NCBI GenBank assembly: GCA_902625885.1 | Contig: CACODE010000001.1 | Location: forward strand, 131,770 to 195,769 | Direction: 5' to 3' | Length of the DNA stretch: 64,000 nucleotides | Source of the DNA: an uncultured Candidatus Poseidoniales archaeon | GTDB taxonomy: Archaea; Thermoplasmatota; Poseidoniia; Poseidoniales; Poseidoniaceae | Shown here: positions 26,504 to 34,648 of the stretch, piece by piece | Layout of the letters: every line of letters starts with the position of its first letter | How positions within the stretch are numbered: position 1 is the stretch's first letter | The notes under the pieces: generated by a model | What the model was told of the DNA's origin: nothing | Databases searched by the model: none | Seen by the model: only the letters and a program-made list of their open reading frames with translations | Made by a program: the position numbers and the translations under genes

Positions 26504-27466
26504 TCACCTCGGTTCGCCTTCCATCATATCGCTCATGATGCGGTCGTGCTCATCATCGGAAATTTCCAATTGCGCCTTCAGGGTCATGAGAATGGCGTGT
26601 TCATCTGCGGTTATGATGTTGTCTTTCATAGCGGTTCTGACTGCGGCAGCGTAGGCATCGTAGTGTTCAGAGAGCATCGGACTGGCTCTTGCTCGTTCCA
26701 AGAGCCTGTTGTGTGTTACCTGATCAATACCGAAATGCACTCTAAATGTATCGAGCAGGTCAACTTCATCTTGAAGAATTTCACCATCATCAAGTGCCTG
26801 CATGATCATGTCGTAGTACACCTCTTCCGGTGGAGGAATTTTCAACGATTGACGGGCCTCGTTTGACAGGCGGCGGACTCGCTCTGGGTGCATGCCCAAA
26901 AATTCCACAACTTCGTTGAGAAGCGATTGTTCGTCACGAGTGATTTTTCCATCTTCCCATGCCCTTGCAAACATCCTTTTCACCAACGCTTCTCCGTACT
27001 GGGCATCGATTGAAGCCATGCCTTCTGGGTTTGAAACAGGAGAAACAAGCGGGTTTTCATGGTACACCATGCCTTCATCCACATGCGATAGCAATTCCAG
27101 CAGTGGTGTCGAACGGGACCACAAGGATTCGAGAACAGCATCGGCGTTGTTTTTACGGACGGTTTGTGAGAGAATCCGCTTTGACAATTCATCCGCATGC
27201 TGTTGACCCACTTCTGAAAGTGTGTAAACCCGTTTTCGTTGCTTACCCCCCGGTATATGCCGTTGAGCGATGTTGAGCATACCGTTTTTTTCCATGCGTT
27301 TGAGCGTGCGAGGAATGTGTTTGCGTTGGACATGGACGGCCGCTGATATACCGGCTTGCGTCATGGTGGCGGGGGCCTCCCAACCGCCGCTCGGCAATTG
27401 CTGGTTGATGAGATGCAGGAGGGTTCGCTCCTCGGTTGTGAGTGTCCCAAGGTAGCCCTCAACCAT
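26504..27466 (-). CDS. HTH regulator with C-terminal TerB-like helical repeats
   Basis: 320 aa. Residues 1-95 form a winged helix of the MarR/PadR kind: TTEERTLLHLINQQ, TMTQAGISAAVHVQRKHIPRTLKRMEKNGML (recognition region) and a basic wing HIPGGKQRKRVYTLSEVGQQHADEL. The C-terminal half has three related helical units with acidic loops (ARAWEDGKITRDEQSLLNEV, ALDDGEILQDEVDLLDTF, AMKDNIITADEHAILMTL), a pattern seen in TerB-like/EF-hand-like domains, which may sense metal or stress. It is first in a unit with the PfkB kinase. The regulated genes are unknown; autoregulation is plausible. Confidence 0.82.
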   Translation of the reverse strand: MVEGYLGTLTTEERTLLHLINQQLPSGGWEAPATMTQAGISAAVHVQRKHIPRTLKRMEKNGMLNIAQRHIPGGKQRKRVYTLSEVGQQHADELSKRILSQTVRKNNADAVLESLWSRSTPLLELLSHVDEGMVYHENPLVSPVSNPEGMASIDAQYGEALVKRMFARAWEDGKITRDEQSLLNEVVEFLGMHPERVRRLSNEARQSLKIPPPEEVYYDMIMQALDDGEILQDEVDLLDTFRVHFGIDQVTHNRLLERARASPMLSEHYDAYAAAVRTAMKDNIITADEHAILMTLKAQLEISDDEHDRIMSDMMEGEPR

Positions 27467-27557
27467 GCTATCGCCCTGGTAAACGGTTGAACCGGTAGCA
27501 CATAGGACAATCGGTACGAAGCGACGGTATCAAAAACACCTCGCCGATGGTGTGTTC

Positions 27558-28634
27558 ATGGGTGGCGGCGAGCGGACCTATCGTCCTCGTGCAAGAACCA
27601 CCCGTTCACTTGACGAACCGCGTTCGTCGAATTCACCTCCTGCCCAACCAATACCAACGCCTGTTGAACGGGACGGTTTCTGGTTTCTCCCTGATCCCGT
27701 TGCCCAACGCCTGCATCAGAAAAGTGCGCTTGGTCTGCGTGTTTCCGACGGCATATTGTTGACCGCAGAAGAGGTCATGTTCTGCCACTGGTATCGACAT
27801 GTTCCTCTTCCGAGCGGTAAGCAGTGGTTTTCGATGCAGCTCCAAAAAGACGCCATGTTGCTACGAAAAACCATCGCTATGGACGTGATGAGAAACGGTG
27901 GTGAGCGGGTGGTACCGGCAAGCCACCTCTCGAAACGACTCGCTTCGATTCCCGACCAAACATGGGCCATCCGGTGGGAGCGCCATGAAACATGGACACA
28001 GCACCGAGGCTTCAGTCAGATACGGTTGCAACAAACGCACGATCCGTTGGATTGGGACGAACTGCTCGCTTGGGTGAGCAAAGTCGACTCGGACGGTCAT
28101 GTGGCCGAGCTATGCGTCATTGACGATGAGTTTGACTGCACCATTTACCATTTGAGCGAATGCCGACCTGTTGGTAACCATCTCAGCGTTGAACTTCTGG
28201 ATTCAGGCACCAGAAAGAGGCTTGAGGAAGCCTGTCAACAATCGGTGCGCATTGGCGATGGATATTTCCTGAGCGAAACAGGGGAGTGGCCGCTTCCATC
28301 CATTGGCATACCGCACTTTTCGGGCAGGTACCTCCGTCGTGAAGAACACCAATTCCTTACGGCACCAAACAACAACAACCTCTACGCCACCCTTGCTGGC
28401 CAGGGTTTGTTGCTTCGTCCCGGGTTCAAGTACGGGTGCAAGTGGCGGGCGTACGAGATGGACATTGACCAAGCTCATGCACCATGGTTGATTCAACCAA
28501 TGAACGATGCACCGACAAATTGGGAGGAGGTCTGCTTGGCCGTCCGTCTCGCAGAGGGTGTTAACAAACGTTGGCTCTGCGCTTTTGAGAGGGATGAGGA
28601 TTTCTCATTCTTGAACATCAAACGCATCGGCTGA
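27558..28634 (+). CDS. endA: tRNA-splicing endonuclease
   Basis: About 358 aa from ATG 27558 (GTG 27552 also in frame). EndA cuts introns from pre-tRNA at bulge-helix-bulge sites. The catalytic domain is at the C-terminus: Tyr in CKWRAYE (about Y299), His in DQAHAPWLIQP (H307) and Lys in EGVNKRWLCAF (K337), with the closing strand FSFLNIKRIG. The length is about twice that of the 180-aa homotetrameric type and fits the fused alpha2 type, in which an N-terminal pseudo-catalytic repeat precedes the active unit. The first 30 residues are basic and disordered. It is divergent from the HTH gene, and its 3' end overlaps the convergent protease gene by 30 nt. Confidence 0.88.
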   Translation: MGGGERTYRPRARTTRSLDEPRSSNSPPAQPIPTPVERDGFWFLPDPVAQRLHQKSALGLRVSDGILLTAEEVMFCHWYRHVPLPSGKQWFSMQLQKDAMLLRKTIAMDVMRNGGERVVPASHLSKRLASIPDQTWAIRWERHETWTQHRGFSQIRLQQTHDPLDWDELLAWVSKVDSDGHVAELCVIDDEFDCTIYHLSECRPVGNHLSVELLDSGTRKRLEEACQQSVRIGDGYFLSETGEWPLPSIGIPHFSGRYLRREEHQFLTAPNNNNLYATLAGQGLLLRPGFKYGCKWRAYEMDIDQAHAPWLIQPMNDAPTNWEEVCLAVRLAEGVNKRWLCAFERDEDFSFLNIKRIG

Positions 28635-30710
28635 AGAAATCTCGTCGACCGGCCGTCCCCAGGCATCAAGCGCCTTCGGCCCGCTTTCATCACCAGATTC
28701 CTGCAGAACTTCCTGTGTTTTGTTCTTCAGGGACGGCACAGAGAAAACAGCGCTTGCCGAGGAGAGAAACAAGATGCAGAAGATGATACCGATGACGCGA
28801 CCGGGGGCCGTCCATGTTTCAAGGACCGAGTTGCTGTTGGCTGTGGCATGAAGTTCCAACGATATCTGCCAGGACTGACCCGTGTCCGTTGACAAGACAA
28901 TGGTGCCGTACACCCACATATTTTCGGATAGAAGGTCGCGTGGCTCGATGGTGAGTTTGTAACTTGTATCATCGTCAAGTTCGACAAAGGCCTGTCCAGT
29001 TGCTACCCTTTCCAAAGGGCCGTCGAAGGCGATGGAGACCCGCTGTTTGTTATCACCAAGCGATTCAATCGGGACTTCAAGAACCGTGTTTCGTTCTGGA
29101 TGAATTGTCGCTTTGTACACGGTGCTTACCGGAACCCTGTTGAGAATCTGTACAGGATAACGCACATCCACGATGTCTGAACCGCACGAGATATTTCCTT
29201 CGATGTACAGCATCGAATTCGGCGTTCCTTCACGTTCGAAGACGATGCGATATCGGTCGGCTTCATTGACAACCGAAACCCCGCGGCCATCAGAAGCCTC
29301 CAAATTCCCTGTGCAGACACCTTCCTCGCCCGAGATTGCCAAGTCAATACTCTCGTTTGGTAGCAAAACGGAACCGTGGTCGGGAAGGTCAAAACTGAAC
29401 GAAGGATTGCAATGGTCGGCCGTGAACGAAACCGTTGGTTCCGCCTCACCCGAAACGGTCGCCACCCACGGCACAAGCAGGCCGTCATGCGTCCGAATTT
29501 TGACACCTTCAGCACCAAATTTCGAATCGTTCAGGAAGAGGTCACTCGCCTCACCTTGGTTGGAACCCTTGACCAAGTCATCGCCTTCATCGGCTTCAAC
29601 AACCTTGAGCCAAGGCTGGTTTGGATTGGTGTTGACTTCATTTCGTTCAAAGTCCCCCACACTTCTGTCTTGGTACGAAACAAGCAGACCATGACCTGGC
29701 AACCGGCTGTCGTACCCAGAATCGGAACGGTATTCAATGAACACCGATTCATGCTCAGCAATTGGAATCTTAAGCACGTCACCGCCTTCAGTGACCCCAT
29801 CCAAAACGATGGACTGGCCGATGCACGGCCGTTCTGCTGTTTGAGGCCATTCCAGTTCAAGGGTTTTGATTCGCTCCGGTCGAACCAACTCAAGGTTGGC
29901 ACCCGTCGGCATCGCTGGCCAACGGCCACCACCGTTCCAATTTCCGCTGGCCATGATGTCCCAATCCCCTGGACCTTTCCACGATTGGTGATTGACATCG
30001 TCGTGAACAGGGTAAAGATCGACCGCACCCATTTGATGAAGCATCTCATGGATAATCGTGCCCACACCGCTTGATCCGGTCTGGAGGCTCGCCATCGTGT
30101 AGTGCTCAATGCTCAAGCCGCCAGGGAGAACGATGGGATTGTTGAATTGTGTGTAATGGCTCCATATTCGATTGGTGATGCTCGGACTTTCCTCTTGGCC
30201 TTTGGTCGTATGAAGGACGAGGAATCTGTCAATTTCTCCGTCTTCGTTGAGGTCGTACATGGACCAATTGACATCGTCTTTTACCGAAAAAACGGCCTCT
30301 TCCGCCAAGGCTGCTGGCAAAAACGTACCGTCTCCGGCGGTGTCTTTACCCCCGACGTCCTGACCGTAGTCTTCCAAGTTCATTGACGCCCTCACCACCT
30401 GCGGATGCACGACGTGCCGAAGGGTGCCTTCTCGTCCAGAAAGCTGGTCGATGTAGGGAGCAACAGCTTGGTCGATCAGGTTCTCAGCTTCATCTGGGCC
30501 CCATCCGTTTTCTGCGGGATGTGCATCGAAATCAACCACAACAACGAGCCATCGTTCCTCATTTTGCAACGTGACCAGTGCAGGGATGTCGTTGGGTTGA
30601 TCTGGCCCTGGGCCAAGCAACCAATCTTCTACCAACGCTTCGTTAGCAAAGGTCCACCCTGCTGACACCAGAAACAACATGGCGAGTACAGCTGCCAACG
30701 CCCGTCGCAT
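28605..30710 (-). CDS. Secreted, membrane-anchored M6-family metalloprotease
   Basis: 701 aa with an N-terminal signal peptide (RRALAAVLAMLFLVSAGWTFA) and one C-terminal membrane helix (VIGIIFCILFLSSASAVF) followed by a short charged tail. The zinc motif HEMLHQMGAVD (H221, E222, H225, with Asp231 as the metzincin-type third ligand) matches M6 peptidases of the immune-inhibitor-A type. DLNEDGEIDRFLVLH is a calcium-loop-like segment upstream of it, and WDIMASGNWNGGGRWPAMPTG is the family's downstream Met-turn region. Beta-rich domains fill the second half. It should degrade protein outside the cell, in line with a protein-consuming lifestyle. The stop lies within the 3' end of endA. Confidence 0.9.
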   Translation of the reverse strand: MRRALAAVLAMLFLVSAGWTFANEALVEDWLLGPGPDQPNDIPALVTLQNEERWLVVVVDFDAHPAENGWGPDEAENLIDQAVAPYIDQLSGREGTLRHVVHPQVVRASMNLEDYGQDVGGKDTAGDGTFLPAALAEEAVFSVKDDVNWSMYDLNEDGEIDRFLVLHTTKGQEESPSITNRIWSHYTQFNNPIVLPGGLSIEHYTMASLQTGSSGVGTIIHEMLHQMGAVDLYPVHDDVNHQSWKGPGDWDIMASGNWNGGGRWPAMPTGANLELVRPERIKTLELEWPQTAERPCIGQSIVLDGVTEGGDVLKIPIAEHESVFIEYRSDSGYDSRLPGHGLLVSYQDRSVGDFERNEVNTNPNQPWLKVVEADEGDDLVKGSNQGEASDLFLNDSKFGAEGVKIRTHDGLLVPWVATVSGEAEPTVSFTADHCNPSFSFDLPDHGSVLLPNESIDLAISGEEGVCTGNLEASDGRGVSVVNEADRYRIVFEREGTPNSMLYIEGNISCGSDIVDVRYPVQILNRVPVSTVYKATIHPERNTVLEVPIESLGDNKQRVSIAFDGPLERVATGQAFVELDDDTSYKLTIEPRDLLSENMWVYGTIVLSTDTGQSWQISLELHATANSNSVLETWTAPGRVIGIIFCILFLSSASAVFSVPSLKNKTQEVLQESGDESGPKALDAWGRPVDEISSADAFDVQE

Positions 30711-30782
30711 GGGCTGGTGTCGTGGTTGCTGTGTTTGAACCTTCGTTGAGTTCGTGAAGAGAACCGTTTCACTCGGCGGTGT

Positions 30783-31871
30783 TTAGCGAGATGCGTTGTC
30801 ACCAAGGAGAGTGATAAACGGGTGCTCCAAGGCAACACTGGCATCGCGACCTTCCTGGTGGAGCGTGATGCCCATTCTTCGGAAATTTTCAGACAAGGAT
30901 TCGTGGATGTTGGGTTCCACCCCGCAAACGATGAGGTCCGTTATGCGTGCATGATTGAGAAAGAGCAACACGCGCTCACGGTCTTCCTGATTGTGCTGAA
31001 GGCTGTTTACGGTTAGAATGGCGACGCCGATGTCCGCTGCTTGTTCCGGTGTATAGGCCGAATGTGCGCCGTCGGTTTCAACAATCACCAACTTGCGCCG
31101 CCGCCCATCATCATCAAACCATTCGGAAAGTCGTCCCTTTACGATACCTGATTGCGTGAGCCAAGGCCGCGCGACGACCTCGCTGCCAGCGACGAGGAAC
31201 ACAACCATGGGTATCGACAGGGCTTGAGCCTGCGCTGGGACGGTTAGCAGCATCAACAGGCCCGCTATGCCGTACGTGCGAATCCGCCACCAGTCAGCGG
31301 TGGCTTTCGTGAGAATGTTCATTCGACCCGCCATAATGAGAATAAACCACGTTCCAAACACCAAGGCAAACATCCAGGTTAGGTAAGTTGCGACGGTTAA
31401 CATCTCCAAGGCGTTGTATTCAGGTGTTAGACCGCTTGATATGTTGGCGTTGTGGCCAAATGTAAACAGGATAGGAAGAAGTTTCGTCGTCAGGAGGAAG
31501 AACCCTCCAACAAACATCAGGCAGCCCAGAGTTGCGATCCTCGTCAGCGCGCGCTGTTCATCCTTGGTGAGCCCTGTTTTGGCAAAGGCGTGGAACTGAT
31601 GAAACATCACCGGCATGGTTGAAAAAAAGCCTAGGAAGAGGGAGGAAAGCCAACGCACTTCCGTCCAGTGGGCCGGCCCGTAAACGTTGAGGCAGTCGTC
31701 TTGGCAGGGTTGAAGGGATTGCAGGAACGTTTTCAGCACGTCGTCAATAAAAAACGACCAAATCACGGTCAGGACGGCCACCAGAACAAAGACAAAACCC
31801 GCTCGCTTTGAAAAGTCGTTCAGGTGACTCTGGACGGCTTTTTCAGCATCCGATTCAAGAAGAATCGCCAT
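30783..31871 (-). CDS. tatC: TatC-like twin-arginine translocase subunit with C-terminal soluble extension
   Basis: 362 aa from ATG 31871; the longer frame would overlap the upstream gene. TatC is the receptor for twin-arginine signal peptides. The 'SHLNDFSKR' near the start corresponds to the family's HLxELRxR, and six hydrophobic segments follow in TatC spacing, including the SVPAQ-type loop LLTVPAQAQALSIPMVVFLVAGSE before the last helix. TatC usually ends here at about 250 residues; this protein continues for about 120 residues with an alpha/beta-like segment (RRKLVIVETDGAHSAYT, IGVAILTVNSL, RITDLIVCGVEPNI). The extension has no recognised family. The gene begins 10 nt after the CTCH-motif gene. 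Confidence 0.82.
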   Translation of the reverse strand: MAILLESDAEKAVQSHLNDFSKRAGFVFVLVAVLTVIWSFFIDDVLKTFLQSLQPCQDDCLNVYGPAHWTEVRWLSSLFLGFFSTMPVMFHQFHAFAKTGLTKDEQRALTRIATLGCLMFVGGFFLLTTKLLPILFTFGHNANISSGLTPEYNALEMLTVATYLTWMFALVFGTWFILIMAGRMNILTKATADWWRIRTYGIAGLLMLLTVPAQAQALSIPMVVFLVAGSEVVARPWLTQSGIVKGRLSEWFDDDGRRRKLVIVETDGAHSAYTPEQAADIGVAILTVNSLQHNQEDRERVLLFLNHARITDLIVCGVEPNIHESLSENFRRMGITLHQEGRDASVALEHPFITLLGDNASR

Positions 31872-31881
31872 GGTTGCCCAC

Positions 31882-32841
31882 TCAAACCAAATCGGTGTAT
31901 ATCTTCGGTGCTCTTGCTTGCACAATGGTTCTGTAGACACCGAAGATAGCCCATAACGTCAGCATGCCCGTGACGAGGACAACGCCCCAGGGCTGTCCGC
32001 TGTCAACCGTGTAAGCGAAGAGTATCGCCAAACCCGCAGACAAGACACCTCGCCTGAGGCCTTGAGGTACAGCCAAACTTTTGTCGAGATGCACAGGGCC
32101 GCCGCCAAACCGCCGTTCGTAGAATTCTCCTTGTATGACCGCAGCGACGATGATCAACGAGAGTGTGGTCCAGTAGTACAAGTTGCCGTTGTCGAAGAAT
32201 TGTGCTGCTATGCCTTCTTGACGCTCGGCTTCAATGGCTTCGGGATCCTCCTCAGCCACGAAAAGAGATTCGTAATCGCCGACGCTAATGGTCCGCAGGG
32301 CGATGTCTTCATCGGTAGCGATAACGGTATCACCGGGTTCACTGATGGTAAACGTGAGGATGTTCCACTTGTCATCCTCGTTTGGGTTTCCGTCCCCGTT
32401 CACGGCGTTCCCAACCAGTTTGAAATTCGCAGGACCAACATCTTCTGCGGGAGCGGTCCATTGAACAACCCAGTCGTTACCCGGTTCGGATTGCGAGAGC
32501 GCGCTCGGTTCGTCTGGAACGGCTTGACTTCCCTCGCCGGGTATCAGCGTACCGATGCCTTCGTCCCAGAACAGGAATCCTCCGCCGTCGTTGGACGCAT
32601 GTTGGAGCGAGATGGTGAAGGTGTAGGTTTCGCTAACGTTGTAGGCGCGAGGCACGCCAGAGACAGAGACGACCACTTCGATGGAAGGCGCCCCTCCACC
32701 GTGACATGTGCAACCTTGGTCGATCACAAGGTTCCCCCCACCGGCGTCCCAGGGAGGACCGTTTGGGTTTCCTAGAACGGGGGCGACGAGGATGATTGAG
32801 AGAACAACCATCAGCGAAAAGTTACGGAAGTTCCGTTTCAC
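31882..32841 (-). CDS. Secreted/membrane protein with CTCHGGG motif
   Basis: 319 aa. A signal peptide (FSLMVVLSIILVAPVLG) precedes a short segment with DQGCTCHGGGAP, then an immunoglobulin-like beta domain (VVVSVSGVPRAYNVSETYTF, WVVQWTAPAEDVGPANFKL) similar to reeler/'choice-of-anchor' domains, and two or three C-terminal membrane helices (near LSLIIVAAVIQGEF and LVTGMLTLWAIFGVYR). CTCH is one residue short of the CxxCH haem c motif, so covalent haem is not assured; it may bind metal. It is 10 nt upstream of tatC and likely co-transcribed, but the signal peptide lacks a twin arginine. Confidence 0.8.
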   Translation of the reverse strand: MKRNFRNFSLMVVLSIILVAPVLGNPNGPPWDAGGGNLVIDQGCTCHGGGAPSIEVVVSVSGVPRAYNVSETYTFTISLQHASNDGGGFLFWDEGIGTLIPGEGSQAVPDEPSALSQSEPGNDWVVQWTAPAEDVGPANFKLVGNAVNGDGNPNEDDKWNILTFTISEPGDTVIATDEDIALRTISVGDYESLFVAEEDPEAIEAERQEGIAAQFFDNGNLYYWTTLSLIIVAAVIQGEFYERRFGGGPVHLDKSLAVPQGLRRGVLSAGLAILFAYTVDSGQPWGVVLVTGMLTLWAIFGVYRTIVQARAPKIYTDLV

Positions 32842-32913
32842 CAGCCCACCCTGCTTTTTCCACTCGTCTCGGCTCTTTGAATCTTACTTCAAAATGCCGT
32901 GAAAGCCACCGTT

Positions 32914-34335
32914 TCATATCTCTTTGATGGCGTTGTTGAGCCCAGTCATCATGGCTTTGCCATCGCCAAACAGCATCATGGTTTTGTCCATGTAAAACAG
33001 GTCGTTGTCAACACCGGCATAACCCACCGATAGTGAGCGCTTGATGATGACCACGGTCCGGGCCTGGTCGGCATCGATGATGGGCATGCCTGCAAGAGGA
33101 CCCTCACCGGTGCGCGCGGCAGGGTTGCACGTGTCGTTAGCGCCAATGATTACCGCAACATCGCATTCAGGGAATTCAGGGTTGATCTCGTCCATCTCAA
33201 TGAGTTGCTCGTAAGGGACGTTGGCTTCGGCCAGCAAGACGTTCATGTGTCCCGGCATACGGCCCGCCACTGGGTGGATGGCGTACTTGACTTCCGTGCC
33301 AAATTTCTCTTCGATGAGATCGCCAAATTCCTTGACTTGATGTTGGCATTGCGACACGGCCATACCGTATCCTGGGACGATGATCACCTTTTGTGCACCG
33401 TCGACCATCATGGCGACTTCGTCTGGGTCGGAACCGACCTTGGTGCGGGTTACCGTTTCTTTGGTGCTACCACCAAAGGACTTGAACAGCACATCTGGCA
33501 AGGTTCTGTTCATCGCTTTGCACATGATGAACGTGAGGATGAGGCCTGAAGCCCCAACAAGAGATCCTGCCACAATGAGGACCGGATTGCTGATGATGAA
33601 GCCGGTGAAAGCCGCAGCGATTCCCGATAGCGAGTTCAGGAGCGAGACGACCACCGGCATGTCGGCACCGCCGATGGGCAGGACCAACACAATACCGAGC
33701 AAACAGGAAATGCCGATAATCGCCCACAAATAATCCGTGTTGGTAGGTTCTTGTATTGACATCACGATGAGTGCAAGAACGCTCACAGTAAGCAAAACCT
33801 TGACCGGGTTGAGCCATGCAGGGCCCCATGTCGGTGTGCTGAACCACTTTCCAAAGATTTGAACGCCACCCTTGAGTTTGAACATGGCCAAAATGGAGCC
33901 GGTGAGGGTCATCCATCCAACGAGGGCCGACAATCCTGCAGCGACCATGACCACCTGCAGCGTCAACCCGGTTGGAAGGGCCAACGAAGTGTCTTCAATG
34001 TACTTCCATGTCTCTGAGAGGGCCACGAGGGCAGAGGCGGCCCCGCCGAATCCGTTGAACAAAGCCACGAGTTCTGGCATGCCGGTCATCTCAACCTTGA
34101 CGGCCATGATCGCACCGATGACGGAACCCAAGACCAAACCCGCCACGATGAGTTCCCAATTCAAGCCTCCAGCCGAGAGCTGCATGTCCACAACGGTGGT
34201 GATGACGGCGACGAGCATGCCCATAGCGCCGTATTGATTGCCACGCGGTGCCGTGCGGGGATGCCCGAGTTTCTTCAATCCGAAGATGAACAAAGCGGCC
34301 GAGAGCAGATAGCCAAGCGGAATCCATGCTTCCAT
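32914..34335 (-). CDS. pntB: NAD(P) transhydrogenase subunit beta
   Basis: 473 aa from ATG 34335, whose first bases follow the stop of the preceding gene. PntB carries the proton channel and the NADP(H)-binding domain III of the enzyme that moves hydride from NADH to NADP+ using the proton gradient. About nine membrane helices fill residues 1-270. Domain III shows the GYGMAVSQCQHQVKEFGDL fold, HPVAGRMPGHMNVLLAEA, and the C-terminal IKRSLSVGYAGVDNDLFYMDKTMMLFGDGK, all well conserved. With the two upstream genes it forms the three-gene type of transhydrogenase found in many bacteria. Confidence 0.96.
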   Translation of the reverse strand: MEAWIPLGYLLSAALFIFGLKKLGHPRTAPRGNQYGAMGMLVAVITTVVDMQLSAGGLNWELIVAGLVLGSVIGAIMAVKVEMTGMPELVALFNGFGGAASALVALSETWKYIEDTSLALPTGLTLQVVMVAAGLSALVGWMTLTGSILAMFKLKGGVQIFGKWFSTPTWGPAWLNPVKVLLTVSVLALIVMSIQEPTNTDYLWAIIGISCLLGIVLVLPIGGADMPVVVSLLNSLSGIAAAFTGFIISNPVLIVAGSLVGASGLILTFIMCKAMNRTLPDVLFKSFGGSTKETVTRTKVGSDPDEVAMMVDGAQKVIIVPGYGMAVSQCQHQVKEFGDLIEEKFGTEVKYAIHPVAGRMPGHMNVLLAEANVPYEQLIEMDEINPEFPECDVAVIIGANDTCNPAARTGEGPLAGMPIIDADQARTVVIIKRSLSVGYAGVDNDLFYMDKTMMLFGDGKAMMTGLNNAIKEI

Positions 34336-34336
34336 T

Positions 34337-34648
34337 TCAGGCCCTCCTGTTCTTTCCTGCAATCATGTTCAGCATGCGATTGGTCACGGCAAAACCCCCG
34401 ACCACGTTGATCATGGCCAACACCAAGGCGACGAAGGCCAAGAGCCCCGAAACCAACGTTTCACCGCCCTGGTAAGCCACGTTAGCCCCCAGAAGTGCGC
34501 CGACCACGCTGATGCCAGAAATGGCGTTAGCGCCGCTCATGAGCGGAGTATGGAGTGTGGCTGGAACTTTTGTGATCAGTTCAAAACCGAGGAAAATAGC
34601 GAGCATAAAGAGGGTCAGATTGGCTATCAGTGAGGCTTCAGTTATCAT
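34337..34648 (-). CDS. pntAB: NAD(P) transhydrogenase subunit alpha, part 2 (membrane)
   Basis: 103 aa with three to four membrane helices (for example LTLFMLAIFLGFELITKVPATLHTPLMSG and SGLLAFVALVLAMINVVGGFAVTNRML). The motif KVPATLHTPLMSGANAISGI is typical of the alpha-subunit membrane domain. The start overlaps the stop of pntAA by 4 nt and the stop abuts the pntB start, so the three are translationally coupled. In E. coli this domain is fused to the NAD-binding part; here it is separate. Confidence 0.95.
   Translation of the reverse strand: MITEASLIANLTLFMLAIFLGFELITKVPATLHTPLMSGANAISGISVVGALLGANVAYQGGETLVSGLLAFVALVLAMINVVGGFAVTNRMLNMIAGKNRRA

Noticed and set aside
32062-32775. 237-aa ORF on the plus strand
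   Set aside because: Antisense to the CTCH-motif protein, which has a signal peptide and membrane helices.
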